From Azospirillum sp. TSA2s (GTDB taxonomy: Bacteria > Pseudomonadota > Alphaproteobacteria > Azospirillales > Azospirillaceae), in assembly GCF_004923315.1 (NCBI RefSeq), contig NZ_CP039647.1, positions 310,001 to 374,000 on the forward strand: a stretch of 64,000 nucleotides of DNA, in the 5' to 3' direction. This document shows positions 18,057 through 26,055 of this stretch, in pieces. The number at the start of each line of letters is the position of its first letter. The first letter of the stretch is position 1. The notes beneath the pieces were generated by a model that was not told the DNA's origin, did no database searches, and worked only from the letters and a program-made list of their open reading frames with translations. The translations under genes were made by a program, and so were the position numbers.

Positions 18057-19289
18057 ATGGGACCGACAGTTGCGGACTTGGTTGCAGGGCTCATCGACCG
18101 GATCGAGGCTCGGCCTGCCGGCCCCGGGCGTCCGCCGATGTCCACCGTGGAGGTCATCGAAACCCTCCGCTTCTTCCTGCGTGAGGGCGTCCAGTGGCGC
18201 GACCTTCGGGCGGCGGACGGGCGCGCCTCAGGCTCAACCCTGCGCCGCCGCTTGGACAAATGGGACACGACAGCGTTGCTCCGCCGTGTCCATGCCGTCC
18301 TCGTCCGTATGGCGCGCTCCGGTCCCGATGCCGCCGCTTGGGACGTCGTGGTCGACAGTTGTTCGGTACGTGCAAAGCACGGTGGTGAGTTGACCGGACC
18401 AAACCCGACCGACCGCGGCAAACCCGGCACCAAGTATCACGTGGTCGTCTCGACTGACGGCCTGCCACTGGCGGTCATGCCGTCAGCCGCCAATGTCCAT
18501 GACACCATGCTCTTCCCCGACTTGCTGCGCCTGGCCCAGGTGGTCTGCGCCGCCATTGCCAAGCTCTACGCCGACGCAGGCTACGACAGTGCCGACAACC
18601 GTTGGCTCTGTTTACGTGACGGGGTTCAATCGTGCATCCGCAAGATCGGCGAGCCCCACGGCTCGGGGCTCGGAAAGGTCCGATGCGTTGTCGAGCACGG
18701 CTGCGCTTGGCTGCTCGCGAACAAACGCCTGGATCGACGGCAGGATAGGCTCGGACGGATCGTCCTCTCCTTGCTCACTGCCGCCGCCATCTTCAGATCC
18801 CGGCATCCCGACCTTCGACCAGCTTCGTGTGTTCTTGACTGTGGTGGACACCGGCAGTTTCGCCGGGGCGGCGCGCAAGTGGGGCGGGCGACTTCCGTCA
18901 TCAGCTATTCCATCGCGAATCTGGAGATGCAGCTGGGCGTCTCCCTGTTCGACCGCGAGACCACCAAGCGGCCGCAGCTGACCGACGCCGGCCGCGCCGT
19001 TTTGTCGGAGGCGCGGACCATCGCCATCGGCATGGGCAGCCTGCGCGCCAAGGTGAAGGGCCTTGAAGGGCCTGATCGAGGGGCTGGAGTCCGAGGTGCT
19101 TCTGGCGCTCGACGTCATGCTGCCGGCCTGGAGGGTGGTCGACGCGCTGAAGGCTTTCCGCGAAGCCTACCCGACCGTGACCTTGCGCCTTCCTGTCGAG
19201 ACGCTGGGTGCGGTGACCCAGATGGTGCTCAACCGGGCAGCGACGATCGGCATCAGCGGACCGCTGGACATGGAGATCGACGGCATTGA
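18057..19289 (+). CDS. IS5-family transposase whose frame runs on into a LysR remnant
   Basis: The first about 250 codons are an IS5-type DDE transposase: VIETLRFFLREGVQWRDL and TLRRRLDKWD (helix-turn-helix), VVDSCSVRAKHGG (Asp), AKLYADAGYDSADNR (Asp) and VVEHGCAWLLANKRLDRRQDRL (Glu). Near 18815 the frame passes without a stop into LysR sequence (ATSVISYSIANLEMQLGVSLFDRE) and ends at 19289 after a further frameshift. The transposase therefore lost its own stop, or its right end was deleted, at the LysR junction. AGAGGCGGG precedes the ATG. The chimeric tail is unlikely to be functional. Confidence 0.75.
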   Translation: MGPTVADLVAGLIDRIEARPAGPGRPPMSTVEVIETLRFFLREGVQWRDLRAADGRASGSTLRRRLDKWDTTALLRRVHAVLVRMARSGPDAAAWDVVVDSCSVRAKHGGELTGPNPTDRGKPGTKYHVVVSTDGLPLAVMPSAANVHDTMLFPDLLRLAQVVCAAIAKLYADAGYDSADNRWLCLRDGVQSCIRKIGEPHGSGLGKVRCVVEHGCAWLLANKRLDRRQDRLGRIVLSLLTAAAIFRSRHPDLRPASCVLDCGGHRQFRRGGAQVGRATSVISYSIANLEMQLGVSLFDRETTKRPQLTDAGRAVLSEARTIAIGMGSLRAKVKGLEGPDRGAGVRGASGARRHAAGLEGGRRAEGFPRSLPDRDLAPSCRDAGCGDPDGAQPGSDDRHQRTAGHGDRRH

Positions 19290-19519
19290 GCGGATCGGCG
19301 TCGGCTTCGGCGAGTTGGTGCCGGTTGCCGCCCCTCCCACCCGCTGGCGCTGGCCGGACGCAACCCGCCCCGCGCGGGGCGCGAGCATGTGCAGCTGGTG
19401 CTGACCGACCGCTCCACCCTGACGCAGGGCTGGGAGTTCGCCGTCATCGGCACGCGCACCTGCCGGCTGGCCGATCTGGGGTCCAAGCACATGCTGCTGC
19501 GCGAGGGGAATCGCCGTTG
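18817..19519 (+). pseudogene. LysR-family regulator pseudogene
   Basis: Three frames together give a LysR protein: TFDQLRVFLTVVDTGSFAGAARKWG, then ATSVISYSIANLEMQLGVSLFDRE with LTDAGRAVLSEARTIAIGMG, then GLIEGLESEVLLALDVMLPAWRVVDALKAF and the effector domain to GIERIGVGFGELVPVAAP, then ALAGRNPPRAGREHVQLVLTDRSTLTQG. At least three frameshifts are needed. The start codon is lost against the IS5 element and the C terminus is cut near 19519. It could once have regulated the neighbouring genes. Confidence 0.8.
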
Positions 19520-19666
19520 ATTGTTCCTGATTGTGCAACGGATTTCTTCGATCTCCTTGGTTTATCGTTCGCGTAAGAACATTTAGCGTCCTTGCATGAC
19601 CGGCACGGCAATCCGTTCGCGTCCGGCCTGATCCTGATCTCTCCCAAAGATCCAAGGACGCGGATC

Positions 19667-20119
19667 ATGAGCCAATCCACCTCCCTCTGCGTCGCCGCCG
19701 GCGATGTTCTGTCGACCCTTTCCTGCAAGCTGCACAGTGCCGGCTGCTCCGTCGTTCGCGGGGTGCTGGACCTGTTGATGATGCCGTCGGGCAATCAGCG
19801 CCTTCTCGGCTGGCTCGGCAATCACCTGCTGTCGATCGCCGGTCAACTCGGCGGCGGTGCATCGGACCTAATCCCGCTCCATTTCGACCTTCATTTCGCT
19901 GCCGTTGGCTCGTTTCTGACCACAATCGGCTGTGCCGCGATTCTGGCGCTGCGCTCGCTCGGCACTGCGGTTGTGCTGGCGATCATCATGCTAATCGGTG
20001 CGCATGTTCTGATCCTGCTGTTGCCGCCGGACCTCGCCGCGTCGGTCAAGGGCGTCGAATTCGTGATGATGGCCGGCTTGCTCGCGGTCAGTGCTGCAGT
20101 CCGCCACTCACGACATTGA
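19667..20119 (+). CDS. small hypothetical membrane protein
   Basis: 150 aa from the ATG at 19667, with AAGGA about ten bases upstream. Two strongly hydrophobic segments (AVGSFLTTIGCAAILALRSL and AVVLAIIMLIGAHVLILLLP) are followed by a third weaker one (FVMMAGLLAVSAAV). The N-terminal half is mildly amphipathic (VLDLLMMPSGNQRLLGWLGNHLLS). I do not recognise a family. It sits alone between the LysR remnant and the operator of the transporter operon, in the same direction. Confidence 0.55.
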   Translation: MSQSTSLCVAAGDVLSTLSCKLHSAGCSVVRGVLDLLMMPSGNQRLLGWLGNHLLSIAGQLGGGASDLIPLHFDLHFAAVGSFLTTIGCAAILALRSLGTAVVLAIIMLIGAHVLILLLPPDLAASVKGVEFVMMAGLLAVSAAVRHSRH

Positions 20120-20142
20120 CCGAATTGCCCGTCTTGACAGGT

Positions 20143-20160
20143 AACTTATAACTTATAAGA
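20143..20160 (+). promoter_or_regulatory. 18-bp operator-like motif, copy 1
   Basis: aacttataacttataaga, 69 bases upstream of the first binding-protein start. TTGACA at 20134-20139 abuts it and could be a -35 element. The identical 18 bases occur at 29434-29451, and cgaattgccc precedes both copies. A diverged form is upstream of the GntR gene (26033-26047). Likely binding site of the GntR/FCD regulator. Confidence 0.65.
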
Positions 20161-20229
20161 TTGACGCATCGGATGGTCCGGTGCGGTGGGACGTCGCCGG
20201 CCTTCCGGGTTCCAAACAAGGAGGGTCGG

Positions 20230-21273
20230 ATGACGACGAGACGGGCAGGGCGCCTTTGCGCGCCCATAGTGTTCGCCATACTGATTGCGTCCGGGTCATC
20301 GCATGCGCGTGACCTGACCGTCGTTGGGTTCGGCGGATCGTTGCAGGACGCGATGCGGACCGCCTATTTCGAGCCTTTTTCCAAACGGTCGGGTGCGCCG
20401 CTGATCGAGGAATCCTACACCGGCGGCATCGCCAAGCTGAAGGCGATGAACCAGTCGCGGACGGTCACGTGGGACGTCTTGCAAATGGACGAGAACGAGA
20501 TGACTCTGGCCTGCGACGAGGGGCTTCTCGAACCCTTCGACTGGAAAAGCCAGCCGAACGCCGCCGACATCATCCCGCAGGTCAAGGCGCCTTGCGGCGT
20601 CGGTGCCTTCGTCTGGTCGAAGGTGCTGGCCTTCGATCCGGCCAAGACCCCCGGCGTGAAATCCTGGGCGGATTTCTGGGACCTCAAGCGCTGGCCGGGC
20701 GAACGCGGCTTGCGCAAGCAGGCGCGCATGACGCTGGAGATCGCCCTGCTGGCCGACGGCGTCGCCCCCGACAAGCTCTATGAGACGCTGGGCACCAAGG
20801 CGGGGGTGGACCGCGCCTTCGCCAAGCTGGACCAGATCAAGCCGCACATCCGCTGGTGGGTCAGCGGCGCGCAGCCGGTCGAATGGCTCGCCGCCGGCAA
20901 TGTCGTCATGACCTCCGCCTACAACGGGCGGGTCGCCGCCGCCAACAAGGACGGGCGGTCCTTCACCATGCTGTGGACGCAGCAGCTCTATTCCGCCGAT
21001 TACTGGACGATCCCCAAGGGAACCGACAAGCTGGCGGCGGCCAGGGACCTGGTCGCCTACATGACGAGTGCCGATGCGCAAAAGCGCTTTGCCGAGACGA
21101 TCCCCTACGGCGTCACCAACGGCCGCGCCTCCGCCCTGATCGATCCGAAAATCCAGCCGGACCTGCCGACCGCCCCGCAGAACATGGCGGGCGCGCTGAT
21201 GATCGACACGCCCTTCTGGGTGAACAACGAGGACGAGTTGCAGCAGCGCTTCGAGCGCTGGGTCGCCCAATAG
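20230..21273 (+). CDS. polyamine-type ABC transporter substrate-binding protein 1
   Basis: 347 aa. The ATG at 20230 follows AAGGAGGGTCGG and starts a Sec signal (TTRRAGRLCAPIVFAILIASG, cleavage near SHA). The mature part begins RDLTVVGFGGSLQDAMRTAYFEPF and contains TWDVLQMDENEM, CGVGAFVWSKVLAFDP, KSWADFWDLKRWPGERGLRK and IPYGVTNGRAS, a PotD/PotF-like binding protein (SBP_bac_8 type). It is clearly paralogous to the next gene along its whole length. It opens the operon behind the operator-like motif. Confidence 0.9.
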   Translation: MTTRRAGRLCAPIVFAILIASGSSHARDLTVVGFGGSLQDAMRTAYFEPFSKRSGAPLIEESYTGGIAKLKAMNQSRTVTWDVLQMDENEMTLACDEGLLEPFDWKSQPNAADIIPQVKAPCGVGAFVWSKVLAFDPAKTPGVKSWADFWDLKRWPGERGLRKQARMTLEIALLADGVAPDKLYETLGTKAGVDRAFAKLDQIKPHIRWWVSGAQPVEWLAAGNVVMTSAYNGRVAAANKDGRSFTMLWTQQLYSADYWTIPKGTDKLAAARDLVAYMTSADAQKRFAETIPYGVTNGRASALIDPKIQPDLPTAPQNMAGALMIDTPFWVNNEDELQQRFERWVAQ

Positions 21274-21336
21274 ATCCGGGTTCACCGGACCGGGTGCAGA
21301 GCCGACCGCAACCAGTTTTCTGAACAGGTGAGAAAC

Positions 21337-22395
21337 ATGATGCTTCACGCGACGCGCATCGTCGGATGCGCGCTGGCCGTCGGGCTGTTGTCCGCGCCGG
21401 CCCTGGCGCAATCTCCCGCGCAAACCGAGCAATTGACCGTCGTCGGTGCCGGCGGTGTGCTGCAGGACGCCGAACGCGCGGTGTTCTTCCGCCCCTTCGC
21501 CGATGCCAACAAGGTGCAACTGACCGAGGATTCCTATTCGGGTCAGATGGCGAAGGTCCGCGCCATGGTCGATACCGGCAGCGTCAGCTGGGATGTGCTG
21601 CAGGTCGAACAGAACAGCCTGCTGAGCGGCTGCGAGGAAGGGCTGTTCGAGAAGATCGACTGGACCGGGATCGGCGACCGCAGGGATTTCATCGACGGGG
21701 CTTACAGCGAATGCGGTGTCGGCGCCTTCGTCTGGTCGATGGTGATGACCTATGACCGCTCGCGCACCGCCGACGGACCGAAGAGCTGGGCCGATTTCTG
21801 GAACGTGCAGCGTTGGCCGGGAAAGCGCGGCCTGCGCCAGACCGCCAAGATGACGCTGGAGATCGCCCTGCTGGCCGATGGCGTGACGCGTGAGGAGGTG
21901 TACAAGGTGTTGGCGACCCCGGCCGGGGTGGAGCGTGCCTTCGCATCGCTCGACAGGCTCAAGCCGAATATCCTGTGGTGGACTTCCGGCGCCGAGCCGA
22001 TCGAGCGGCTGGCTGCCGGCGACGTGGTCATGGCGGCCGCCTTCAACGGTCGGGTGGCGGCGGCCAACCAGGGCGGGCGGTCCTTCGCGCTTTCCTGGGA
22101 CGGGCAGGTGCTGGGCGTCGATTATTGGGCGATCCCGAAGGGGGCGAAGAACCGCGCCACGGCGGAGCACTTCATCGCCTTCGCCAGCCGGCCGGAGGTG
22201 CAGGCGCATTTCCCCAGCCACATCGCCTATGGCGTGACCAACCGCAAGGCGAACCTCGCCGTCGATCCGACGCTGGCCGCCGACCTGCCGACGAGCCCGG
22301 CGAATTTCGCCCTGGCGGTCCCGCTCGACACGGCCTTCTGGGCCGACCATGGCGAGGCGTTGGAAGCGCGCTTCGCCAACTGGCGCTCCCGATGA
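21337..22395 (+). CDS. polyamine-type ABC transporter substrate-binding protein 2
   Basis: 352 aa from the ATG at 21337 (AGGTGAG just upstream; an in-frame GTG at 21328 is possible). Signal peptide MMLHATRIVGCALAVGLLSAPALAQ, cleavage after ALA. The mature sequence parallels the previous protein motif by motif: LTVVGAGGVLQDAERAVFFRPF, SWDVLQVEQN, CGVGAFVWSMVMTYD, KSWADFWNVQRWPGKRGLRQ, IAYGVTNRKAN. Ligand-side residues differ (EESYTGG versus EDSYSGQ), so the two may present different ligands to one permease pair. Confidence 0.9.
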   Translation: MMLHATRIVGCALAVGLLSAPALAQSPAQTEQLTVVGAGGVLQDAERAVFFRPFADANKVQLTEDSYSGQMAKVRAMVDTGSVSWDVLQVEQNSLLSGCEEGLFEKIDWTGIGDRRDFIDGAYSECGVGAFVWSMVMTYDRSRTADGPKSWADFWNVQRWPGKRGLRQTAKMTLEIALLADGVTREEVYKVLATPAGVERAFASLDRLKPNILWWTSGAEPIERLAAGDVVMAAAFNGRVAAANQGGRSFALSWDGQVLGVDYWAIPKGAKNRATAEHFIAFASRPEVQAHFPSHIAYGVTNRKANLAVDPTLAADLPTSPANFALAVPLDTAFWADHGEALEARFANWRSR

Positions 22396-22411
22396 CCGGC
22401 AGGAAGGAGCG

Positions 22412-23671
22412 ATGACGCGCATGGCAACCACCACAGAAGCAATGGAAGGGGCTTCGGCGCTTGCGCCGCCGTCCCTGTCGTCGCGTGCGAAGGCCCGGAT
22501 GGTTTCAGCCCTGCTGATCGCGCCGCTCGTCCTGTTCCTCACCCTGGTCTTCGTGCTGCCGCTGGGCGGCATGCTGTTCCACGCGGTGGAGAATGGCGAG
22601 GTGGGCGAGGCGCTGCCCGGCGTCGCCGCGGAAATGCGCGGCTGGACCGGCGAGGGACTGCCGCCCGAAAGTGCCTATGCCGCGCTGGCCCGCGACCTGA
22701 AGGCCGCCTATCGCGAACCCCGTCTGGGCGAGGCGAGCCGGCGCCTGAATTACGAACGCTCCGGCTACCGGGCGCTGCTGACCAGGACCGCGCGGTCCGT
22801 CCGCGCCATCGACCGGCCGCAGGCGGGCTGGGCGGCGGAACTGACCGCCATCGATCCGCGCTGGGGCGAGCCTGCCACCTGGGCGGCGCTGCGGCGGGCC
22901 AGCCCGCCGCTGACGCCCTATTACCTGCTGACGGCGCTCGACCTGCGGATGGACGACAGCGGGTCCATCGTGCGGGCTCCGGCGGAGGAGCGCATCTACA
23001 TCGACACGCTGGGCCGCACCCTGTGGATCGGCTTCGTCACCACGCTCCTGTGCTTCGTGCTGGGCTTCCCGCTCGCCCATGCGTTGGTCAGCCTGCCGCG
23101 CGGCTTCGCGTCGGTGCTGATGGTCTGCGTGCTGCTGCCCTTCTGGACCTCGCTGCTGGTGCGGACCAGCGCCTGGATCGTCGTGCTGCAGAAGGAAGGC
23201 GTGCTGAACGGGCTGCTGACCCGGCTCGGCATCGTCGATGCGCCGCTGGAATTGGTGTTCAACCGCTTCGGCCTTTATGTCGCGATGGTGCACATCCTGC
23301 TGCCATTCATGATCCTGCCGATCCTCAGCGTGATGAAGGGTATCTCGCCGTCCTACATGCGGGCCTCGGCCTCGCTGGGCGCCCATCCGGCGGTCGGCTT
23401 CCTCAAGATCTATCTGCCGATGACTCTGCCGGGCGTCGGGGCGGGGTGCCTGATGACCTTCATCATCGGCGTCGGCTATTACATCACGCCCAGCCTGGTC
23501 GGCGGCGCCCGCGACCAGATGACCAGCTATTTCATCGCCTACTACGCGAACACCACCATCAATTGGGGCCTGTCCTCGGCGCTGGGGGCGATCCTGCTCG
23601 CCTGCATCATGCTGCTCTACGCGACGGTCGGGCGCCTGATCGGCGTCGGCCGCATCGCCGGCATCCAGTGA
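22412..23671 (+). CDS. polyamine-type ABC permease (PotB-like) with large periplasmic insert
   Basis: 419 aa. ATG at 22412 preceded by AGGAAGGAG. After the first membrane helix (about 31-55) comes a polar stretch of about 145 residues (57-200, for example ALARDLKAAYREPRLGEASR), before the usual five helices begin at TLWIGFVTTLLCFVLGFPLA. Ordinary PotB proteins are 280-300 aa, so the insert accounts for the extra length. The EAA loop (RASASLGAHPAVGFLKIYLPMTLPGVG) is conserved. Similar long permeases exist in other alphaproteobacterial importers of this family. Confidence 0.9.
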   Translation: MTRMATTTEAMEGASALAPPSLSSRAKARMVSALLIAPLVLFLTLVFVLPLGGMLFHAVENGEVGEALPGVAAEMRGWTGEGLPPESAYAALARDLKAAYREPRLGEASRRLNYERSGYRALLTRTARSVRAIDRPQAGWAAELTAIDPRWGEPATWAALRRASPPLTPYYLLTALDLRMDDSGSIVRAPAEERIYIDTLGRTLWIGFVTTLLCFVLGFPLAHALVSLPRGFASVLMVCVLLPFWTSLLVRTSAWIVVLQKEGVLNGLLTRLGIVDAPLELVFNRFGLYVAMVHILLPFMILPILSVMKGISPSYMRASASLGAHPAVGFLKIYLPMTLPGVGAGCLMTFIIGVGYYITPSLVGGARDQMTSYFIAYYANTTINWGLSSALGAILLACIMLLYATVGRLIGVGRIAGIQ

Positions 23672-23701
23672 GGTCCCCGCGTCCGGAAGAGAGGCCGAAC
23701 C

Positions 23702-24505
23702 ATGTCCAATCCCACCCGTGTTCTCCACTATGCCTTCTGCTGCGCGATGATGGTCTTCCTTGTGGGGCCGATCCTGGCGGTCGTCCCGATTTCCTTCAGC
23801 TCCGCCGGCTTCCTGTCCTACCCGATCCCCGGCCTGTCGCTGCAATGGTACGAGAAGGTGATGGCGGCGTCCGGCCCCTGGCTGCCGGCGCTGCGCAACA
23901 GCCTGATCGTCGGCACCGGCGCCATGGCGCTGGCCACGCTGCTCGGCACGCTGGCGGCGCTGGGGCTGGCGCGCAACGACCTGCCGGGGCGGTCCTTCCT
24001 GCTCGGCCTGCTGATCGCGCCGATGGTGGTGCCGGTGGTGATCAGCGGCGTCGCCATGTATTTCCTGTTCGCGCGGATCGGCCTCACCGCGTCCTATCTC
24101 GGGCTGATCCTGGCGCATGCGGCACTGGGCGCGCCCTTCGTCGTCATCACGGTGACGGCGACCCTGCGCAACTTCGACACCACCCTGGTGCGGGCGGCCT
24201 ACAGCCTGGGCGCCTCGCCGGTGCGGGTCTTCCTGACCGTGACGCTGCCGCTGATACTGCCGGGCGTGCTGTCCGGCGGCCTGTTCGCCTTCATCTTTTC
24301 CTTCGACGAGGTGGTGGTGGCGCTGTTCATCGGCGGGCCGGAGCAGCGGACCCTGCCGCGCCAGATGTTCGACGGCATCCGCGACACCATCGACCCGTCC
24401 ATCCTGGCGATGTCGACCCTGCTGGTCGGCGTCACCATCGTCTTCATGGTCCTCCTCGCCCGGCTGGGGCGGGGGACCGGTTCAAAGCCTGGGAGCAACG
24501 CATGA
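23702..24505 (+). CDS. polyamine-type ABC permease (PotC-like)
   Basis: 267 aa, six predicted helices, with the EAA loop RAAYSLGASPVRVFLTVTLPLILPGVLSGG and the PotC-type end FAFIFSFDEVVVALFIGGPEQRTLPRQMFDGIRDTIDPS. It should pair with the preceding permease. Its stop overlaps the SDR start as ATGA, so the dehydrogenase is translationally coupled to the transporter. Confidence 0.92.
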   Translation: MSNPTRVLHYAFCCAMMVFLVGPILAVVPISFSSAGFLSYPIPGLSLQWYEKVMAASGPWLPALRNSLIVGTGAMALATLLGTLAALGLARNDLPGRSFLLGLLIAPMVVPVVISGVAMYFLFARIGLTASYLGLILAHAALGAPFVVITVTATLRNFDTTLVRAAYSLGASPVRVFLTVTLPLILPGVLSGGLFAFIFSFDEVVVALFIGGPEQRTLPRQMFDGIRDTIDPSILAMSTLLVGVTIVFMVLLARLGRGTGSKPGSNA

Positions 24506-25248
24506 TCATCGTTACTGGCGGCACGCACGGCATCGGCCGCGCCTGTGTGGAGCGCCTGACCGGTGAGGGGCAGGCCGTCCTCTTCACTGGCCGGGATGAG
24601 GCGGCCGGCGCCGAACTCGCCCGCCGCTGCCCGGGCGCCGTCTTCCAGCGGGGAGACGTCGCCTCGCCCGACGACTGCGCCCTTGCGGTCGGGCGCGCGA
24701 TGGACCTTGGCGATGGCCGTATCGACGGGCTGGTCAACAATGCCGGCATGTCGCGCCGCGTCGCCTTCGCCGAGGCGCAGGTGGAGGATTGGGACCAGGT
24801 GATGGCGGTGAACGCCCGCAGCGCCTTCCTGTACACCCGCCTTGCCCTGCCGGGACTGCGGGCGGCGCGCGGCGCTGTGGTGAACGTCGCCTCCGTCGCC
24901 GGCAAGATCGGGGAGGAGGGGTTGGCGATCTACTGCGCGTCGAAGGCGGCGGTGATCGGCATGACCCAGGCGCTGGCGCTGGAGTTCGGCGACGAGGTCC
25001 GCTTCAACGCCGTTTGCCCGGGCCAGATCGACACCCGCATGATGCAGGGGATCAAGACGCAGGAGATCAGGCGCCGCCGTCTGGAGCAGCGCATTCCCGC
25101 CGGCCGTTTCGGCGCGCCGGAGGAAGTCGCCGACGCGGTCGCCTGGCTGCTGTCGGAGCGGTCGAGCTACGTCAACGGCACCGTCCTGACCATCGACGGC
25201 GGCGAGACCGCCGGGATGCGCACCCCGCGCGGTCTGGACGAGGAGTGA
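24502..25248 (+). CDS. short-chain dehydrogenase/reductase
   Basis: 248-aa classical SDR. Cofactor motif TGGTHGIG at 5-12, NNAG in GLVNNAGMS, catalytic Ser in VVNVASVAGKIG, the YxxxK pair in YCASKAAVIG, and the C-terminal PAGRFGAPEEVADAVAWLLSERSSYVNGTVLTIDGG. It should oxidise or reduce a hydroxyl/carbonyl with NAD(P). It is the last gene of the plus-strand operon and overlaps the permease gene by four bases, which suggests it acts on the imported compound or an early intermediate. Confidence 0.9.
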   Translation: MIIVTGGTHGIGRACVERLTGEGQAVLFTGRDEAAGAELARRCPGAVFQRGDVASPDDCALAVGRAMDLGDGRIDGLVNNAGMSRRVAFAEAQVEDWDQVMAVNARSAFLYTRLALPGLRAARGAVVNVASVAGKIGEEGLAIYCASKAAVIGMTQALALEFGDEVRFNAVCPGQIDTRMMQGIKTQEIRRRRLEQRIPAGRFGAPEEVADAVAWLLSERSSYVNGTVLTIDGGETAGMRTPRGLDEE

Positions 25249-25261
25249 GAAAAGGACTGCG

Positions 25262-25290
25262 CCCTGGCGCCGGTCAGGCCGGCGTCAGGG
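25262..25290. terminator. bidirectional hairpin between convergent SDR and GntR genes
   Basis: CCCTGGCGCCGG / CCGGCGTCAGGG with a 5-base loop and one mismatch. It overlaps the last codons of the GntR gene, which converges with the SDR gene. No clear T-run follows. Confidence 0.55.
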
Positions 25291-25957
25291 ACTGGCCGAC
25301 CTTTTCGAGATAGGGGATCAGGCTCTCGCCGCCGCGGATGATGTCGCGTTCGATGGCGGCCCGCGCGGCGGGGCCGTCATGGGCGCGGAGTGCGGCGATC
25401 AAGGCCAGATGCTCGTCGGCGCCGGCATAATCGTCGTGTTCGACCTCGTTGTAGAACACGTTCAGGATTGGTCCCATCGACACCCACAGGCTCTCGATCT
25501 GGCCGACCAGCATCTCCATTCCCGACAACCTATAGACCGCGAAGTGGAAGTCGCGGTTGTGCTGAAGTGCCGCCTTGACGTCGCGCGCGCGCTCCGCCGC
25601 GTCGAACCGGGCATGCGCCTCGGTCAGGCGGGCGATATCCTCCGCCGTGGCATGGGTAGCACCGAGTTCCGCCGCCAGACCTTCCAACGCGATGCGGATG
25701 GTGCGGATTTCCAGATAGCGCGACAGGCTGAGCCCCGGCACGCAGACGAAGCGGCCCGATCTCAGTTCCAGCCCCTGTTCGCTGACCAGCCGCAGGCAGG
25801 CCTCACGCACCGGCGTTATGCTGGTGCCCAGCTCGTCCGCCAGATCCTGCATGACCAGCCGCTGGCCGGGTTTGAAGCTCCCGGCGATCAGCGCTTCGCG
25901 CACCGCCACATAGGACCGCGCCGACAGGTTTCCCGGTTCGATCGGCTGCATTCGCAC
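25274..25957 (-). CDS. GntR-family regulator (FCD/FadR subfamily)
   Basis: 227 aa. Winged-helix domain at 10-75 (YVAVREALIAGSFKPGQRLVMQDLADELGTSITPVREACLRLVSEQ) followed by an all-helical FCD ligand domain with metal/ligand histidines in NRDFHFAVYRLSG and ADEHLALIAAL. The GTG at 25957 has AGGAG eight bases upstream; an ATG lies two codons later. It is central in the island and has a motif resembling the 18-bp operator in its own upstream region, so it probably represses the divergent transporter and enzyme operons until an intermediate binds. Confidence 0.92.
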   Translation of the reverse strand: MRMQPIEPGNLSARSYVAVREALIAGSFKPGQRLVMQDLADELGTSITPVREACLRLVSEQGLELRSGRFVCVPGLSLSRYLEIRTIRIALEGLAAELGATHATAEDIARLTEAHARFDAAERARDVKAALQHNRDFHFAVYRLSGMEMLVGQIESLWVSMGPILNVFYNEVEHDDYAGADEHLALIAALRAHDGPAARAAIERDIIRGGESLIPYLEKVGQSLTPA

Positions 25958-25981
25958 GACATCATCTCCTCACACACGGAC

Positions 25982-26034
25982 GGACGGCAGGGGCTGCGCC
26001 TTGGGCTACGCCGCGGCGTAGCCTCCTGCCGTCC
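25982..26034 (-). promoter_or_regulatory. two-tier inverted repeat in the gntR leader
   Basis: An outer 10-bp inverted repeat (GGACGGCAGG / CCTGCCGTCC) encloses a perfect 20-bp palindrome, GGCTACGCCGCGGCGTAGCC at 26004-26023. It lies between the operator-like motif and the regulator start, so it would form a strong leader hairpin. It may end read-through from the upstream aminotransferase gene or stabilise or attenuate the gntR message. Confidence 0.5.
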
Positions 26035-26047
26035 TATAAGCTATAAC
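26033..26047 (-). promoter_or_regulatory. operator-like motif, diverged copy 3
   Basis: cctataagctataac; it matches the reverse complement of the 18-bp motif (cttataagttataag) at 12 of 15 positions and keeps the two TATAAG-type half-sites. It sits upstream of gntR, consistent with autoregulation. Confidence 0.45.
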
Positions 26048-26055
26048 ACAGAAAG

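Noticed and set aside
20296..22572. Antisense open frame of 758 codons
   Set aside because: It mirrors the two binding-protein genes in a GC-rich genome; the translation is low-complexity (Gly/Arg/His/Asp-rich) with no domain.
22505..24118. Antisense open frame of 537 codons
   Set aside because: Opposite the two polyamine-type permeases; composition is typical of antisense shadow.
23023..25248. 741-codon frame ending in the SDR
   Set aside because: The first two-thirds is an out-of-frame reading of the permeases; the SDR begins at the ATG at 24502.
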